Translations under genes and position numbers: made by a program
NCBI RefSeq assembly: GCF_003987495.1
Contig: NZ_NGJU01000011.1
Coordinates: forward strand, 50,263-114,262
DNA: 64,000 nucleotides
Direction of reading: 5' to 3'
From: Vagococcus salmoninarum
Lineage (GTDB): Bacteria > Bacillota > Bacilli > Lactobacillales > Vagococcaceae
The notes under the pieces: model-generated
Databases searched by the model: none
Told to the model about the DNA's origin: nothing
Seen by the model: only the letters and a program-made list of their open reading frames with translations
Shown here: one piece after another, positions 51,973 through 60,143 of the stretch
How positions within the stretch are numbered: the stretch's first letter is position 1
Layout of the letters: each line of letters begins with the position of its first letter

Positions 51973-52614
51973 ATGTCAGTTTTAACTATTCAAGACGTTA
52001 GTTTTTCAATCGACCAGCAAACAATTTTACAACCTTTATCTTTAGAAATCGCAACTGGTGAAGTTATTACTTTAGTTGGCCCATCTGGTAGCGGTAAAAG
52101 TACTTTATTAAAAATAATCGCTAGTTTATTAACCCCTTCAACTGGCAGTATTTTATTTAATAATCAAGACATCAGCATGCTTGACCCTGTCAACTATCGT
52201 AAAGAAGTTTCTTATTGCTTTCAACAACCCTCACTTTTTGGAGAAACCGTTAGTGATAATTTAAACTTTCCCTTTGAGATTCGTAAAAAAGCCCTTGATG
52301 AAACCTTGATTCAGTCTTATTTAAAGCAAGTTGACTTACCGGCAAGCTTCTTGTCTAAAAAAATTACCGAACTTTCTGGCGGTGAGAAACAGCGAATTGC
52401 TTTAATTCGCAATTTATTGTTTCCCCCTCAAGTCTTACTACTAGATGAAGTGACTACTGGCTTAGATACTGACAGTAAAGAAATCGTCCAACAGTTACTT
52501 AAAAATTCAGCCGAGGCAGGTACTACTTTGATCCAAGTGACTCATGATGAAAGTGAAATTGCTCAAGCTCACCGTTTAATTACCATTGATAAAGGAGGGC
52601 TTTTACATGACTAA
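51973..52614 (+). CDS. FetA/YbbL-type ABC transporter ATP-binding protein
   Basis: A 213-residue ATPase with Walker A GPSGSGKST (about residue 36), Q-loop CFQQPSLFGETV, signature LSGGEKQRIALIRNL, Walker B VLLLDEVTTGLD and H-loop THDESE. With the next gene it matches the E. coli FetAB pair, reported to export iron and protect against oxidative stress. The ATG at 51973 follows AAGGAGG. The FetB-type gene overlaps its end by 8 bases. The Fur-like site upstream of the preceding cupin gene fits metal-linked control. Confidence 0.86.
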   Translation: MSVLTIQDVSFSIDQQTILQPLSLEIATGEVITLVGPSGSGKSTLLKIIASLLTPSTGSILFNNQDISMLDPVNYRKEVSYCFQQPSLFGETVSDNLNFPFEIRKKALDETLIQSYLKQVDLPASFLSKKITELSGGEKQRIALIRNLLFPPQVLLLDEVTTGLDTDSKEIVQQLLKNSAEAGTTLIQVTHDESEIAQAHRLITIDKGGLLHD

Positions 52615-53368
52615 TTTAGCTGTTAACGACTTATCCCTTTTCTTCGCCTTTGGCTTAGTTGTCTTGGCGATGTTCGTTAGCCAAAAGGAGAAACTTGGCT
52701 TATCAAAAGATATTATTTTTAGTGTCGGTCGAGCAATCATTCAATTAATTATTGTTGGTTATGTTTTAAAATATGTCTTCCAAATTAATAATTGGCTCTT
52801 AACTGTTTTAATGAGTCTTTTTATTATCGGCAATGCCGCTTGGAATGCTCATAAGCGTAACCCTAATCCTCATAAACAATTTAGCCATTCTTTATTAGCA
52901 ATTGCCTTGAGTACTTATACTACTTTGGGGGTGCTAGTCTTAACGGGTGCCATTAAGTTTGTCCCTTCTCAAATCATTCCTATTTCTGGGATGATTGCTA
53001 GTAACTCAATGGTGGCAATCGGCCTTTGTTATCGTAGTCTCGATACACAATTTCATGATCAACGGCAACAAGTCTTAGAAAAGCTCGCCTTAGGGGCGGA
53101 TTTAAAAACAGCCTCACTGCCAATTTTAAGAAGAAGTATTAAAACTGCCATGCAACCGACGATTGATTCAGCTAAAACCGTTGGGCTTGTCAGTTTACCT
53201 GGTATGATGTCTGGTTTAATTTTTGCAGGTGTTGACCCTGTTCACGCGATTAAATATCAAATCATGGTCACTTTTATGTTGCTATCTGCAACGAGTCTCG
53301 GCTCGATGATTGCCGGCTATCGTTCATATCGTAATTATTATAACCAACGTCAACAACTACGACCATAA
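52607..53368 (+). CDS. FetB/YbbM-type (UPF0014) ABC transporter permease
   Basis: A 253-residue membrane protein with about seven helices of the UPF0014 family. Recognisable parts are GRAIIQLIIVGYVLKYVF near residue 38, IPISGMIASNSMVAIGL, ALGADLKTASLPILRRSIKTAMQPTIDSAKTVGLVSLPGMMSGLIFAGVDP and the end IKYQIMVTFMLLSATSLGSM. It forms a transporter with the FetA-like ATPase. The ATG at 52607 has AAGGAGGG inside the end of the ATPase gene. Confidence 0.9.
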   Translation: MTNLAVNDLSLFFAFGLVVLAMFVSQKEKLGLSKDIIFSVGRAIIQLIIVGYVLKYVFQINNWLLTVLMSLFIIGNAAWNAHKRNPNPHKQFSHSLLAIALSTYTTLGVLVLTGAIKFVPSQIIPISGMIASNSMVAIGLCYRSLDTQFHDQRQQVLEKLALGADLKTASLPILRRSIKTAMQPTIDSAKTVGLVSLPGMMSGLIFAGVDPVHAIKYQIMVTFMLLSATSLGSMIAGYRSYRNYYNQRQQLRP

Positions 53369-53372
53369 AAAT

Positions 53373-53416
53373 AGACCTAGACTTATCTCTGAAAGATACG
53401 TTTAGGTCTTATTTTT
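53373..53416. terminator. Bidirectional terminator
   Basis: AGACCTA...TATCT pairs with AGATA...TAGGTCT around CTGAA, flanked by an A-rich left side and TATTTTTATT on the right. It ends the FetAB-type operon and the convergent hydrolase gene. Confidence 0.85.
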
Positions 53417-54359
53417 ATTCTTTTAGAAAAACTTGTAATTCTTCAGCCATTTTAGGCGCTTGAGTATGATGTAAATAGTGATCACCTGGTAATTCAATGA
53501 CTTTTCCATGATTGAGCCCTGCTACCGTATCTTCATGGAGTTTAACCCAATCGGGACGAGTTTCCTCGCTGATTGCGACAAATAAAAGGACTGGTGTTGT
53601 TTTCGGAAAGCGTTGGCTATTAGCTAATTCAAAGCTATTTCCTAGTTCACTTAGTTCACGACTAACGGTTTCATTACCAGAATTTTTCATCGTTAACATC
53701 CGCATTTGTTCAGCTGTTTCTTGATCAAGATACGAACTGTCAGGCGGTGACACTTTAGTTACTAGTCGTAATAAACCTGAGTTACTAGCAAATTTTATTA
53801 AACTATCATCAACGCCCGGCCACGCTTGATGAGAGGTGCTTGAATCAATGCCGACAAAGGCCTTTACTTCATCTGGATAAGTGTTGGCATAGTTCAAACT
53901 ATAAATACCTGAAATCGAATGCCCCATCAAAATATATGTTTCTAAATTGAGTTGCTCAACGACACTCTGAATCTCAGCTACCATATTATCTGACGTTCTA
54001 GCACGTTCAGTTTGGCCACTTAAACCATATCCAAAAGGCTCGATTGTTACAACTTGATAATCTTTTTTTAGTTCTTCAATCATCGGCGTAAAATCTAAAG
54101 CTGGGGCTGCTGTCCCAAAACCAGTCAATAAGACAATTGTCTGCTTGCCTTGGCCATCGATTTTGACATTCATTTGACTATCAAAAACTGGCATTTTTTG
54201 ACCGTAAGCTTTTATACGTTTCCCTTCACTAGCTAAACTTAATTTATGAGCGGTAAAACTACCAGCTAAAACTAAAGCAACTAGTGCTATAAGCGATACC
54301 ACTGTTATTTTTACAATGTGTAAGGCTTTTTTCCAGCCCTTTTTTTTATTTTTTTCCAT
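53415..54359 (-). CDS. Membrane-anchored alpha/beta hydrolase
   Basis: A protein of about 314 residues with a basic start, one N-terminal helix (about 17-38) and an extracellular alpha/beta hydrolase domain. The oxyanion region reads LLTGFGTAAPALDF and the nucleophile elbow GHSISG; the late catalytic histidine is in GDHYLHHTQAP. The substrate is unknown; relatives are annotated as lipases, esterases or peptidases. The start at 54359 is uncertain because no clear ribosome site is present and the frame extends to 54413 inside the TetR gene. It overlaps that regulator, so it is probably its target. Confidence 0.78.
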   Translation of the reverse strand: MEKNKKKGWKKALHIVKITVVSLIALVALVLAGSFTAHKLSLASEGKRIKAYGQKMPVFDSQMNVKIDGQGKQTIVLLTGFGTAAPALDFTPMIEELKKDYQVVTIEPFGYGLSGQTERARTSDNMVAEIQSVVEQLNLETYILMGHSISGIYSLNYANTYPDEVKAFVGIDSSTSHQAWPGVDDSLIKFASNSGLLRLVTKVSPPDSSYLDQETAEQMRMLTMKNSGNETVSRELSELGNSFELANSQRFPKTTPVLLFVAISEETRPDWVKLHEDTVAGLNHGKVIELPGDHYLHHTQAPKMAEELQVFLKE

Positions 54360-55002
54360 GTCGTTCGTCACTTTGTTTGATAATTGTCGCCACTTCTTGT
54401 AAAACTTCATCACTTAAAACATCAACCCCACTGTTTGCCAAAACTAATTTCGCAGCTGCGACTTTGTCTGCAAATGTTTCCGCACTGTTTGGATAAATAT
54501 CAATTGTAAACCAAGTACTTAGTAAGAAGATAATAATTTCCGCCATCTGTTTAGGATAACTAACATTAACAGAACCATCTTGGTTGCCTTCCACGATATA
54601 AGTTTCTATTTCCGGGGCGATTTTATCAGTAATATGCTTCATGTGTTTTAAAAATAGCTTAGGATTATCTAACAAGGTCATTCGACTGGCCGCTTCCGCT
54701 GCTGTTTTTTGATGAAATAAAGGTTCTAGAAACAGTTGCTGAATTTTTTCTAAACCATTTAGACCTTTTTCCTGACTTAGCTCAGTCACATACTGGGTAT
54801 TCGGCAGCATCCGATCAATTACTTCATCAACAATTGCCTCTTTAGAACTAAAATGATGATAAATTGCTCCTCGAGACAGGCCATCTAGTCCATTCACTAT
54901 GTCTTGAATCGTCGTTTTTTCATAGCCTTTCTCAACGAATAGAGCTGTTGAGACAGCAATAATCTGATTAATCGTCTCTGTCGTATTATGGTTTTTTTTC
55001 AT
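54346..55002 (-). CDS. TetR-family transcription regulator
   Basis: A 218-residue regulator with an N-terminal TetR helix-turn-helix (about 10-57: ALFVEKGYEKTTIQDIVNG, LSRGAIYHHFSSKEAIVDEVI) and a C-terminal all-helical ligand domain. AGGAGTCG precedes the start. The hydrolase gene begins before its stop codon, so both are on one transcript; autoregulation and control of the hydrolase are the simple expectation. The ligand is unknown. Confidence 0.9.
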   Translation of the reverse strand: MKKNHNTTETINQIIAVSTALFVEKGYEKTTIQDIVNGLDGLSRGAIYHHFSSKEAIVDEVIDRMLPNTQYVTELSQEKGLNGLEKIQQLFLEPLFHQKTAAEAASRMTLLDNPKLFLKHMKHITDKIAPEIETYIVEGNQDGSVNVSYPKQMAEIIIFLLSTWFTIDIYPNSAETFADKVAAAKLVLANSGVDVLSDEVLQEVATIIKQSDERHGKK

Positions 55003-55100
55003 TAGTTAATCGACTCCTCCTAAAAAACATTCATTCGGTATGTTTTATATTACATTGCTTAGAAAGAATTGTCAACGAGTATGTCTGATAATCTTTATCT

Positions 55101-55128
55101 TTGCTTTTTTTCTATCATCCAGTATAAT
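55101..55128 (+). promoter_or_regulatory. Promoter of the DeoR-type-nagA operon
   Basis: TTGCTT (55101-55106) and TATAAT (55123-55128) are 16 bases apart, followed by three AAAC(C)TTAC repeats. Confidence 0.65.
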
Positions 55129-55137
55129 AAATTATAT

Positions 55138-55178
55138 AAACTTACAGGTTTCCTATAAAAACCTTACAAAAACTTACG
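55138..55178 (+). repeat. Triple AAACTTAC operator-like direct repeat
   Basis: AAACTTACA (55138-55146), AAACCTTACA (55159-55168) and AAACTTACG (55170-55178) lie at about 21 and 11 base spacing between promoter and the DeoR-type gene. This is the usual place and form of DeoR-family operators. Confidence 0.5.
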
Positions 55179-55190
55179 AAGAGGTGCTAA

Positions 55191-55958
55191 ATGAATCAAA
55201 AAGAACGCTTAACGGCAATTTTAGACTTATTAGAACAAAAAAATTCCCTCTCACAAAGCGAATTAGTCAATCATTTTAAAATATCAAAAGATACGGCTCG
55301 TCGTGATATTTTAAAATTAGTAGACATGAAGCTAGTCGATCGTTACCCTGGTGGCATTTCCCAACCTATTCTCCAAAACAAAATAGAGCAATACGCCCAG
55401 CGACTCATTGATTTCCCCGTAGAAAAAAGCGACATTGCTCAAGTTGCTAATCAACTAATTACGGATAATCAGCTCTTGTTTATGGATGTTTCTACGACTG
55501 TTAATTTCCTAACTAAAGAACTTAGTAGTCACAACTTGTCAGTAGTAACCAATTCAATTGATAATGCTTTTTCAATTCCTCAAGACGTTCTTAAAGACCC
55601 AGCGATTTTACTAGGTGGTTACTTTAACCCTTCTTCTCGGACAGTCACAGGGGAAGCCGTGATTCAGCAATTACAAGCCTTTCAATTTGATTTGGCTTTT
55701 ATCGGTTGTTCAGGTCTCTCTGAAGATGGCATATTTTATGATGAACTAAGTGATATTTATCTTAAAGAAACAATCATTAAACAATCAAAAAAAGTTTGTT
55801 TACTTTTAACCGATCACAAATTAAAACAAACAAGCTCATACCAACTGCCTTTAACTGGGATTGATGTGATTATTACTAATAAACATTTACCAGAAGCATT
55901 GCTGGCAGCAACTAGAAAACATCAGATAAAAATAATAACTACGAAGGAGAACTTATGA
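55191..55958 (+). CDS. DeoR-family sugar metabolism regulator
   Basis: A 255-residue regulator. An N-terminal DeoR helix-turn-helix (about 5-57: RLTAILDLLEQKNSLSQSELVNHFKISKDTARRDILKLVDMKLV) is joined to a C-terminal sensor of the isomerase-like fold (about 75-250, with FMDVSTTVNFLTKEL, VVTNSIDNA, GGYFNPSSRTVTGEAV, FIGCSGLSEDGIFY). These sense phosphorylated sugars. Its stop overlaps the nagA start (ATGA), so it likely controls nagA according to an amino-sugar phosphate. GAGGTG precedes the ATG. Confidence 0.92.
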   Translation: MNQKERLTAILDLLEQKNSLSQSELVNHFKISKDTARRDILKLVDMKLVDRYPGGISQPILQNKIEQYAQRLIDFPVEKSDIAQVANQLITDNQLLFMDVSTTVNFLTKELSSHNLSVVTNSIDNAFSIPQDVLKDPAILLGGYFNPSSRTVTGEAVIQQLQAFQFDLAFIGCSGLSEDGIFYDELSDIYLKETIIKQSKKVCLLLTDHKLKQTSSYQLPLTGIDVIITNKHLPEALLAATRKHQIKIITTKENL

Positions 55959-57142
55959 CCCAAACATTGATTACTAACTTACGCCAAGCAACTCAAACAG
56001 ATTTTGAAACAATTGCCCTTTTACTTGAAGACGGTAAAATCGCTGATATCTATCCCGATGACCATTTACCTGTTGGAAAAGCTGACTCAAAGATGAAGGT
56101 CGTCGATGGTCGAAATCAGTTAATTATCCCCGGCATGCTTGACGTCCATATTCATGGGGCTAATAATTTTGATATGATGGATGGCACAATTGAGAGCATT
56201 CAAGCGGTCTCTAAAAAATGTGCAGAAACTGGTTGTACAAGTTTTCTAGTAACTTCTGTTAGTTCTAGCTTAGCAGATTTATTCGGGATGATTAAAGCAA
56301 CCAAAAAAGTAATTGGTCATGAAGAAGGGGCTAAAATTGTTGGAATTCATTTAGAAGGGCCTTACTTAAATGTTGAAAAGAAAGGGATGCAAAACCCGCA
56401 GTTTTTACGTCACCCTAATCTCAGTGAGATGAAAGCCATTTTCGCTGAAGCAGAGGGCCTCATTAAAATGGTCACAATTGCACCTGAATTACCTGGCGGT
56501 CTAGAACTAATTGATTATTTAGTTGAACAAGAGGTGGTTGTGGCAATTGCCCACTCTAACGCTAGTTATGAAGAAGCCACGGAAGCTTTTGAACATGGGG
56601 CCTCCCATATTACCCACTGCTTCAATGCCATGCCTAGTATTCACCACCGTTCCCCTGGTTTAGTCACGGCGGCTTTAGAAAATGATCAAGTCAGTCTCCA
56701 AGCAATTGTTGATGGGGTTCACTTACATCCGGGAATCATTCGACTGATGCATAAAATTAAAGGCCCTGAAAACTTGCTTTTGACGACTGATGCGTTACAA
56801 GCCATGGGGATTGGTGATGGGGTTTATCAATTTGGTGGTCATGAGGTAACAGTCTCTCAAGGCATCGCTCGACTGAAGGATGGCACCTTAGCTTCCAGCA
56901 CAGTCACGATGAACCAAACTTTAGAGTATTGTACTAAGTACGAAATCCCCTTATTAGATGGGATTAAAATGGCTTCTGAGACTCCTGCCAGAATTTTAAA
57001 ATTAACTAGTCTCGGAAAAATCGCTGTTGGGTTTGATGCTGATCTTGTTTTACTAGATGAGCATTTTAACGTCACCCAAACTTGGCTTAAAGGAGTTCCT
57101 TTTTATGAAAATTTCTCACCTAACCCAAACCCATTGGGCTAG
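55955..57142 (+). CDS. nagA: N-acetylglucosamine-6-phosphate deacetylase
   Basis: A 395-residue amidohydrolase. Metal and active-site motifs appear in order: PGMLDVHIHGANNFDMMD, GIHLEGPYLNVEKKGMQNP, AIAHSNASYEEA, THCFNAMPSIHHR, DGVHLHPGII and LTTDALQAMG. NagA removes acetate from GlcNAc-6-phosphate, giving glucosamine-6-phosphate for glycolysis or cell-wall synthesis. It overlaps the DeoR-type gene by 4 bases and its end overlaps the DUF1722 gene by 38 bases. GlcNAc from N-glycans would complement the mannosidases at the left of the window, though there is no direct link. Confidence 0.95.
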   Translation: MTQTLITNLRQATQTDFETIALLLEDGKIADIYPDDHLPVGKADSKMKVVDGRNQLIIPGMLDVHIHGANNFDMMDGTIESIQAVSKKCAETGCTSFLVTSVSSSLADLFGMIKATKKVIGHEEGAKIVGIHLEGPYLNVEKKGMQNPQFLRHPNLSEMKAIFAEAEGLIKMVTIAPELPGGLELIDYLVEQEVVVAIAHSNASYEEATEAFEHGASHITHCFNAMPSIHHRSPGLVTAALENDQVSLQAIVDGVHLHPGIIRLMHKIKGPENLLLTTDALQAMGIGDGVYQFGGHEVTVSQGIARLKDGTLASSTVTMNQTLEYCTKYEIPLLDGIKMASETPARILKLTSLGKIAVGFDADLVLLDEHFNVTQTWLKGVPFYENFSPNPNPLG

Positions 57143-57479
57143 TTATAAATATTTGGTAATGGCCCATTCCCAAGTTGAATACAATTATATTCGCAAATTA
57201 TTTAAAGGCAATGAATGGTCACCACTTAAAGAAACTTCTTATCAGGCGGCTTTGACTCGAGCACTAAATACGCCACCAACAATCGGCTCATTGACTAATG
57301 CTTATCAGCACATCTGGGGCTATTTTAAACATGTGGCAACTTCTTCTGAAAAAGCGCTCTTTCAAGATTACTTAGGACATTTAACGTTAACAGAAGACTT
57401 AGTTCGACCTTTTTTAAGCCAGCTGACAATAACTTACCAAGTTCCTTATTTACTAAAAACAAAACTCTTATTTGATTAA
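57105..57479 (+). CDS. DUF1722 (YbgA-like) protein
   Basis: A 124-residue protein matching the DUF1722 pattern: an N-terminal HWASYKYLVMAHSQVEYNYI helix, a central Y...AL...P-T...L-NAYQHIWGYFKH motif, EK, and a C-terminal PYLLKTKLLFD. The family is found alone or joined to DUF523 and has been linked to photolyase or tRNA-thiolation neighbourhoods, but its function is unknown. The ATG at 57105 follows AAAGGAG inside the nagA end. It is the third gene of the DeoR-nagA operon, an unexpected partner. Confidence 0.75.
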   Translation: MKISHLTQTHWASYKYLVMAHSQVEYNYIRKLFKGNEWSPLKETSYQAALTRALNTPPTIGSLTNAYQHIWGYFKHVATSSEKALFQDYLGHLTLTEDLVRPFLSQLTITYQVPYLLKTKLLFD

Positions 57480-57526
57480 ACTAAAAGACTTCCCGCCTCG
57501 ATTTTCATGGTGGAAGTCTTTTATTA
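57480..57526. terminator. Bidirectional terminator
   Basis: AAAAGACTTCC pairs with GGAAGTCTTTT around an 18-base loop; T-runs follow on both strands. It ends the nagA operon and the convergent unknown gene. Confidence 0.88.
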
Positions 57527-57532
57527 CTTAAT

Positions 57533-58213
57533 TTATTTAACTGGCATCTCAATTTCATGCCAGTTAACACTTTTGACTTCTTTCAAATATCGCTGATGGT
57601 ATTTATCACGAAAATAACTTAATAGAGCCATTCCTGAAGAAGTTACATATATTTTCTGTTCTTGGTTTTTTTCTAAAATATAGGACAGTTGCCCTTTTGG
57701 AAAAAGTTCACGAAATTGTTCTGAGATTTTTTGGCCTAAAGGACTGTATAAATCATGCCAACGATGTTTAATCCGACAATAATAAATCATCTCTGGAATT
57801 TTTTCTAACATAAACTCACCATTACTTTCCACATACATTTTGACTCCCCGCCGATAAGCAAAGCTTAGAACACTTAAAGCAAAATAATCGTGATAAGAAA
57901 AACGTTCAAAAGTGACTTGTGAAAAAAATGTCGACAATCCCTTTTTCAACGTCAGTTGGTCATTAAATTTTTCAATGTAAAAGGTTGGCGGTTGGTAAAA
58001 GTTTAAGCGTGATGGATGATTGCTGATTCTTAAATGATAATAGGTTTGTCGTTCCACATTAATAATTAACAAATATAAACTTGTTTTATTTTTGGCAAAC
58101 TGACAGTCAATGATTTGGCTTTTAAAAGGTAAAACTTGTGTGACCAAGCGCCGTAACAGCATCAAATATTCTTTAGGATGTTCTGAGTAATCCCTCCCAT
58201 TAATAATCGCCAT
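57533..58213 (-). CDS. Unknown 226-residue protein
   Basis: I do not recognise the family. The protein is cytoplasmic by appearance (no signal or membrane helix), rich in Tyr, Phe, Lys and Arg, with predicted beta strands in the N-terminal half (FAKNKTSLYLLIINVERQTYYHLRI) and helices later. The ATG at 58213 follows AAAGGAT; the frame runs to 58255 without a better start. It is monocistronic, with a promoter (TTGTCA, 18 bases, TATACT; 58352-58381, minus strand) and so a 5' leader of about 130 bases in which I see no known element. Confidence 0.65.
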   Translation of the reverse strand: MAIINGRDYSEHPKEYLMLLRRLVTQVLPFKSQIIDCQFAKNKTSLYLLIINVERQTYYHLRISNHPSRLNFYQPPTFYIEKFNDQLTLKKGLSTFFSQVTFERFSYHDYFALSVLSFAYRRGVKMYVESNGEFMLEKIPEMIYYCRIKHRWHDLYSPLGQKISEQFRELFPKGQLSYILEKNQEQKIYVTSSGMALLSYFRDKYHQRYLKEVKSVNWHEIEMPVK

Positions 58214-58351
58214 AACTCTATCCTTTCTATTATTTAAAACGAGTGGAAAGATCAACTGCTCCGTTGAAACGAGTCAATTACATATTGTCTTAGTAGATGG
58301 CTTTAGATCTTAACTTAGGTTATGACAGACTGCTCCTTTAAGAATGCTCTT

Positions 58352-58381
58352 AGTATAACTTTATTTAAAATATTTTGACAA
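58352..58381 (-). promoter_or_regulatory. Promoter of the unknown gene at 57533-58213
   Basis: On the minus strand TTGTCA (58376-58381) and TATACT (58352-58357) are 18 bases apart. Confidence 0.6.
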
Positions 58382-58398
58382 GTCACATGCTTAAAATA

Positions 58399-58431
58399 AA
58401 AAAACTACCAAAGGCAGAGGCTTTGGTAGTT
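58399..58431 (-). terminator. Terminator of efp
   Basis: On the minus strand AACTACCAAAGCC pairs with GGCTTTGGTAGTT (loop TCTGC or similar), followed by a T-run. Confidence 0.88.
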
Positions 58432-58440
58432 ACTAATTAA

Positions 58441-59004
58441 TTATTTAGCTGCACGTTTTAAATAGTGACCATCTTGTGTGTTAACTTCTAAACGTTCGCC
58501 AACTTCAATAAAGTCTGGCACGTTAACTACTAAGCCGGTTTCCATGACTGCTGGTTTACCTGAGCCAGTAACCGTTGCCCCTTTAATTGAAGGCTGTGTC
58601 TCAACGACAGTTAAAATAACAGTTTTTGGTAATGTCACACCAATAACTTCTGTATCATAAAATTGAATGTTAACATTCATATTATCTAACATGTATTTTT
58701 TTTCTTCTTCAATAACGTTAGTCGGAATTTCGTATTGTTCATACGTTTCTAAATCCATAAAATGCTCAACGTCATCTTGGCTATATAAGTATTGAACTTC
58801 TTTACTTTCGATAAAGGCTTTTTTTACTTTTTCGTCTGGGCGCATTGTTGTTTCAGTCGTACCACCTGAGCGAACGTCTTTTAACTTCATACGCATAACC
58901 GTATTTCCTTTACCTGGTTTATGGTGGCTTGCTTCCATTACGCGGATTAATTTTCCATCTTGTTCGAATGTCATACCTGCTTTAAGATCAATTATTGCAA
59001 TCAT
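58441..59004 (-). CDS. efp: Translation elongation factor P
   Basis: A 187-residue three-domain EF-P of normal length. The N-terminal KOW-like domain carries the loop HHKPGKGN, with Lys32 the residue that is modified in many Firmicutes. The middle OB domain and the C-terminal EF-P signature ([44 protein letters not shown]) follow. EF-P rescues ribosomes stalled at consecutive prolines; the Pro-Lys repeat protein at 25385-25747 would not need it unless it contains PP, which it does not. AAAGGAG precedes the start, and it stands alone with its own terminator. Confidence 0.97.
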   Translation of the reverse strand: MIAIIDLKAGMTFEQDGKLIRVMEASHHKPGKGNTVMRMKLKDVRSGGTTETTMRPDEKVKKAFIESKEVQYLYSQDDVEHFMDLETYEQYEIPTNVIEEEKKYMLDNMNVNIQFYDTEVIGVTLPKTVILTVVETQPSIKGATVTGSGKPAVMETGLVVNVPDFIEVGERLEVNTQDGHYLKRAAK

Positions 59005-59047
59005 ATTTATTTCTCCTTTTCTTTATCCTATTTCTCACTTATTGTAG

Positions 59048-59120
59048 CAAAAAAAAGGCGACGTTACTAGACTAATCTCAGAGAGATAGCACTATTAAAC
59101 AACGTTATTGCCTTTTTTAC
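59048..59120. terminator. Long terminator hairpin after the FemABX-type gene
   Basis: AAAAAAGGC...CGTT on the left pairs with AACG...GCCTTTTTT on the right across a long, partly structured loop. On the minus strand it ends the ligase-transferase transcript before efp. Confidence 0.7.
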
Positions 59121-59144
59121 TGCTGATTAACACAGTCATTTATT

Positions 59145-60143
59145 TTAATTAAATAACTCGTACTCTGTTTGATTTAAGACACGATCAATTTCACCGATGT
59201 ATTCAGTGACACCTTCTGTGTGAGTAAAGCCGTTTTTAAATTTATATAATCCGTCAGAATCATCTAAGGCAAACACGCCGGCGAAGTCATATCGATGACA
59301 GCCTTCTGCCATTGCCCAGTTAATCATTTCCCATTGAAGTAAATAATTCGGCATTAAGTTCCGCTTCACATCGGAAGAACCACCGTAAGCATACCAAGCT
59401 TTGTCACCATAAACGATTGCAATGGCTGCCCCTAAAACATCTTCTTCATGACTCGCTAAGTAGACGCGGAAGCCAGCTCCAAAAGCGGCCCGCATGTTTC
59501 TAAAATACTCGATTGGGCGGTAAGAAATCCCTTGACGGGCACTCATTTCTTCATGTAATTTAAAAAATGTTTCAATCGCTTCGTCACTGTCATCCCACTT
59601 AACTTCCACATCTCTACGGCCAGCTAAACGAATGTTATAACGGGTTTTTTTATGAAATTCAGCCATTAAATCTTCTGGGGTTTTATCGACTAAGTCTAAA
59701 ACCATATTAAATCTCGGTTGGATCGTTCCGTGACTATCTAAACCACCACCGCGAACGATAAAGCCAGCTGACTCTAAGGCTTTTTTGTACTCTTCTGTAT
59801 AAACTGTTTCCGGGTCCATTCTAATTAAAAAGACTTGTTTATCACTTAACACATTTTCCACTTCATCGTAGAGTTTCTGCATTAGTACTAAGTCAGTCCG
59901 ATCCATCATCGGTCCTTTAAGACCATAGGCGAAGGTCCAGCCTCGTTCATTTGTAATTGTTTGAATCGTAACGGCGGCTATTATCTTGCCATTCTCATCA
60001 TCTAAATAAACATTGTAGCCCTCCCAATTTGATTTAACTAAAGTCCAGTCTGGGTCTTGGGTACATGTTGTTCCTTGATAATTTTTAATAAATTTACGAT
60101 ATTCTGCAAATTTTTCGGTTTCTGTTGACGACACAAGAGGCAT
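59145..60143 (-). CDS. FemABX-type aminoacyltransferase for peptidoglycan cross-bridges
   Basis: A 332-residue member of the FemABX family, which has a double GNAT fold. Visible marks are FIKNYQGTTCTQDPDWTLVK near the start, AYGLKGPMMDR, FNMVLDLVDKTPEDLMAEFHKKTRYNIRLAGRRDVEV, GAAIAIVYGDKAWYAYGGSSD and NYLLQWEMINWAMAEGCHRYDFAG. Family members use aminoacyl-tRNA to add Gly, Ala or Ser to the lysine side chain of lipid II or its precursor. The amino acid used here is unknown. It begins within the stop of the ATP-grasp gene (TAATG), so the two are coupled. Confidence 0.86.
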   Translation of the reverse strand: MPLVSSTETEKFAEYRKFIKNYQGTTCTQDPDWTLVKSNWEGYNVYLDDENGKIIAAVTIQTITNERGWTFAYGLKGPMMDRTDLVLMQKLYDEVENVLSDKQVFLIRMDPETVYTEEYKKALESAGFIVRGGGLDSHGTIQPRFNMVLDLVDKTPEDLMAEFHKKTRYNIRLAGRRDVEVKWDDSDEAIETFFKLHEEMSARQGISYRPIEYFRNMRAAFGAGFRVYLASHEEDVLGAAIAIVYGDKAWYAYGGSSDVKRNLMPNYLLQWEMINWAMAEGCHRYDFAGVFALDDSDGLYKFKNGFTHTEGVTEYIGEIDRVLNQTEYELFN

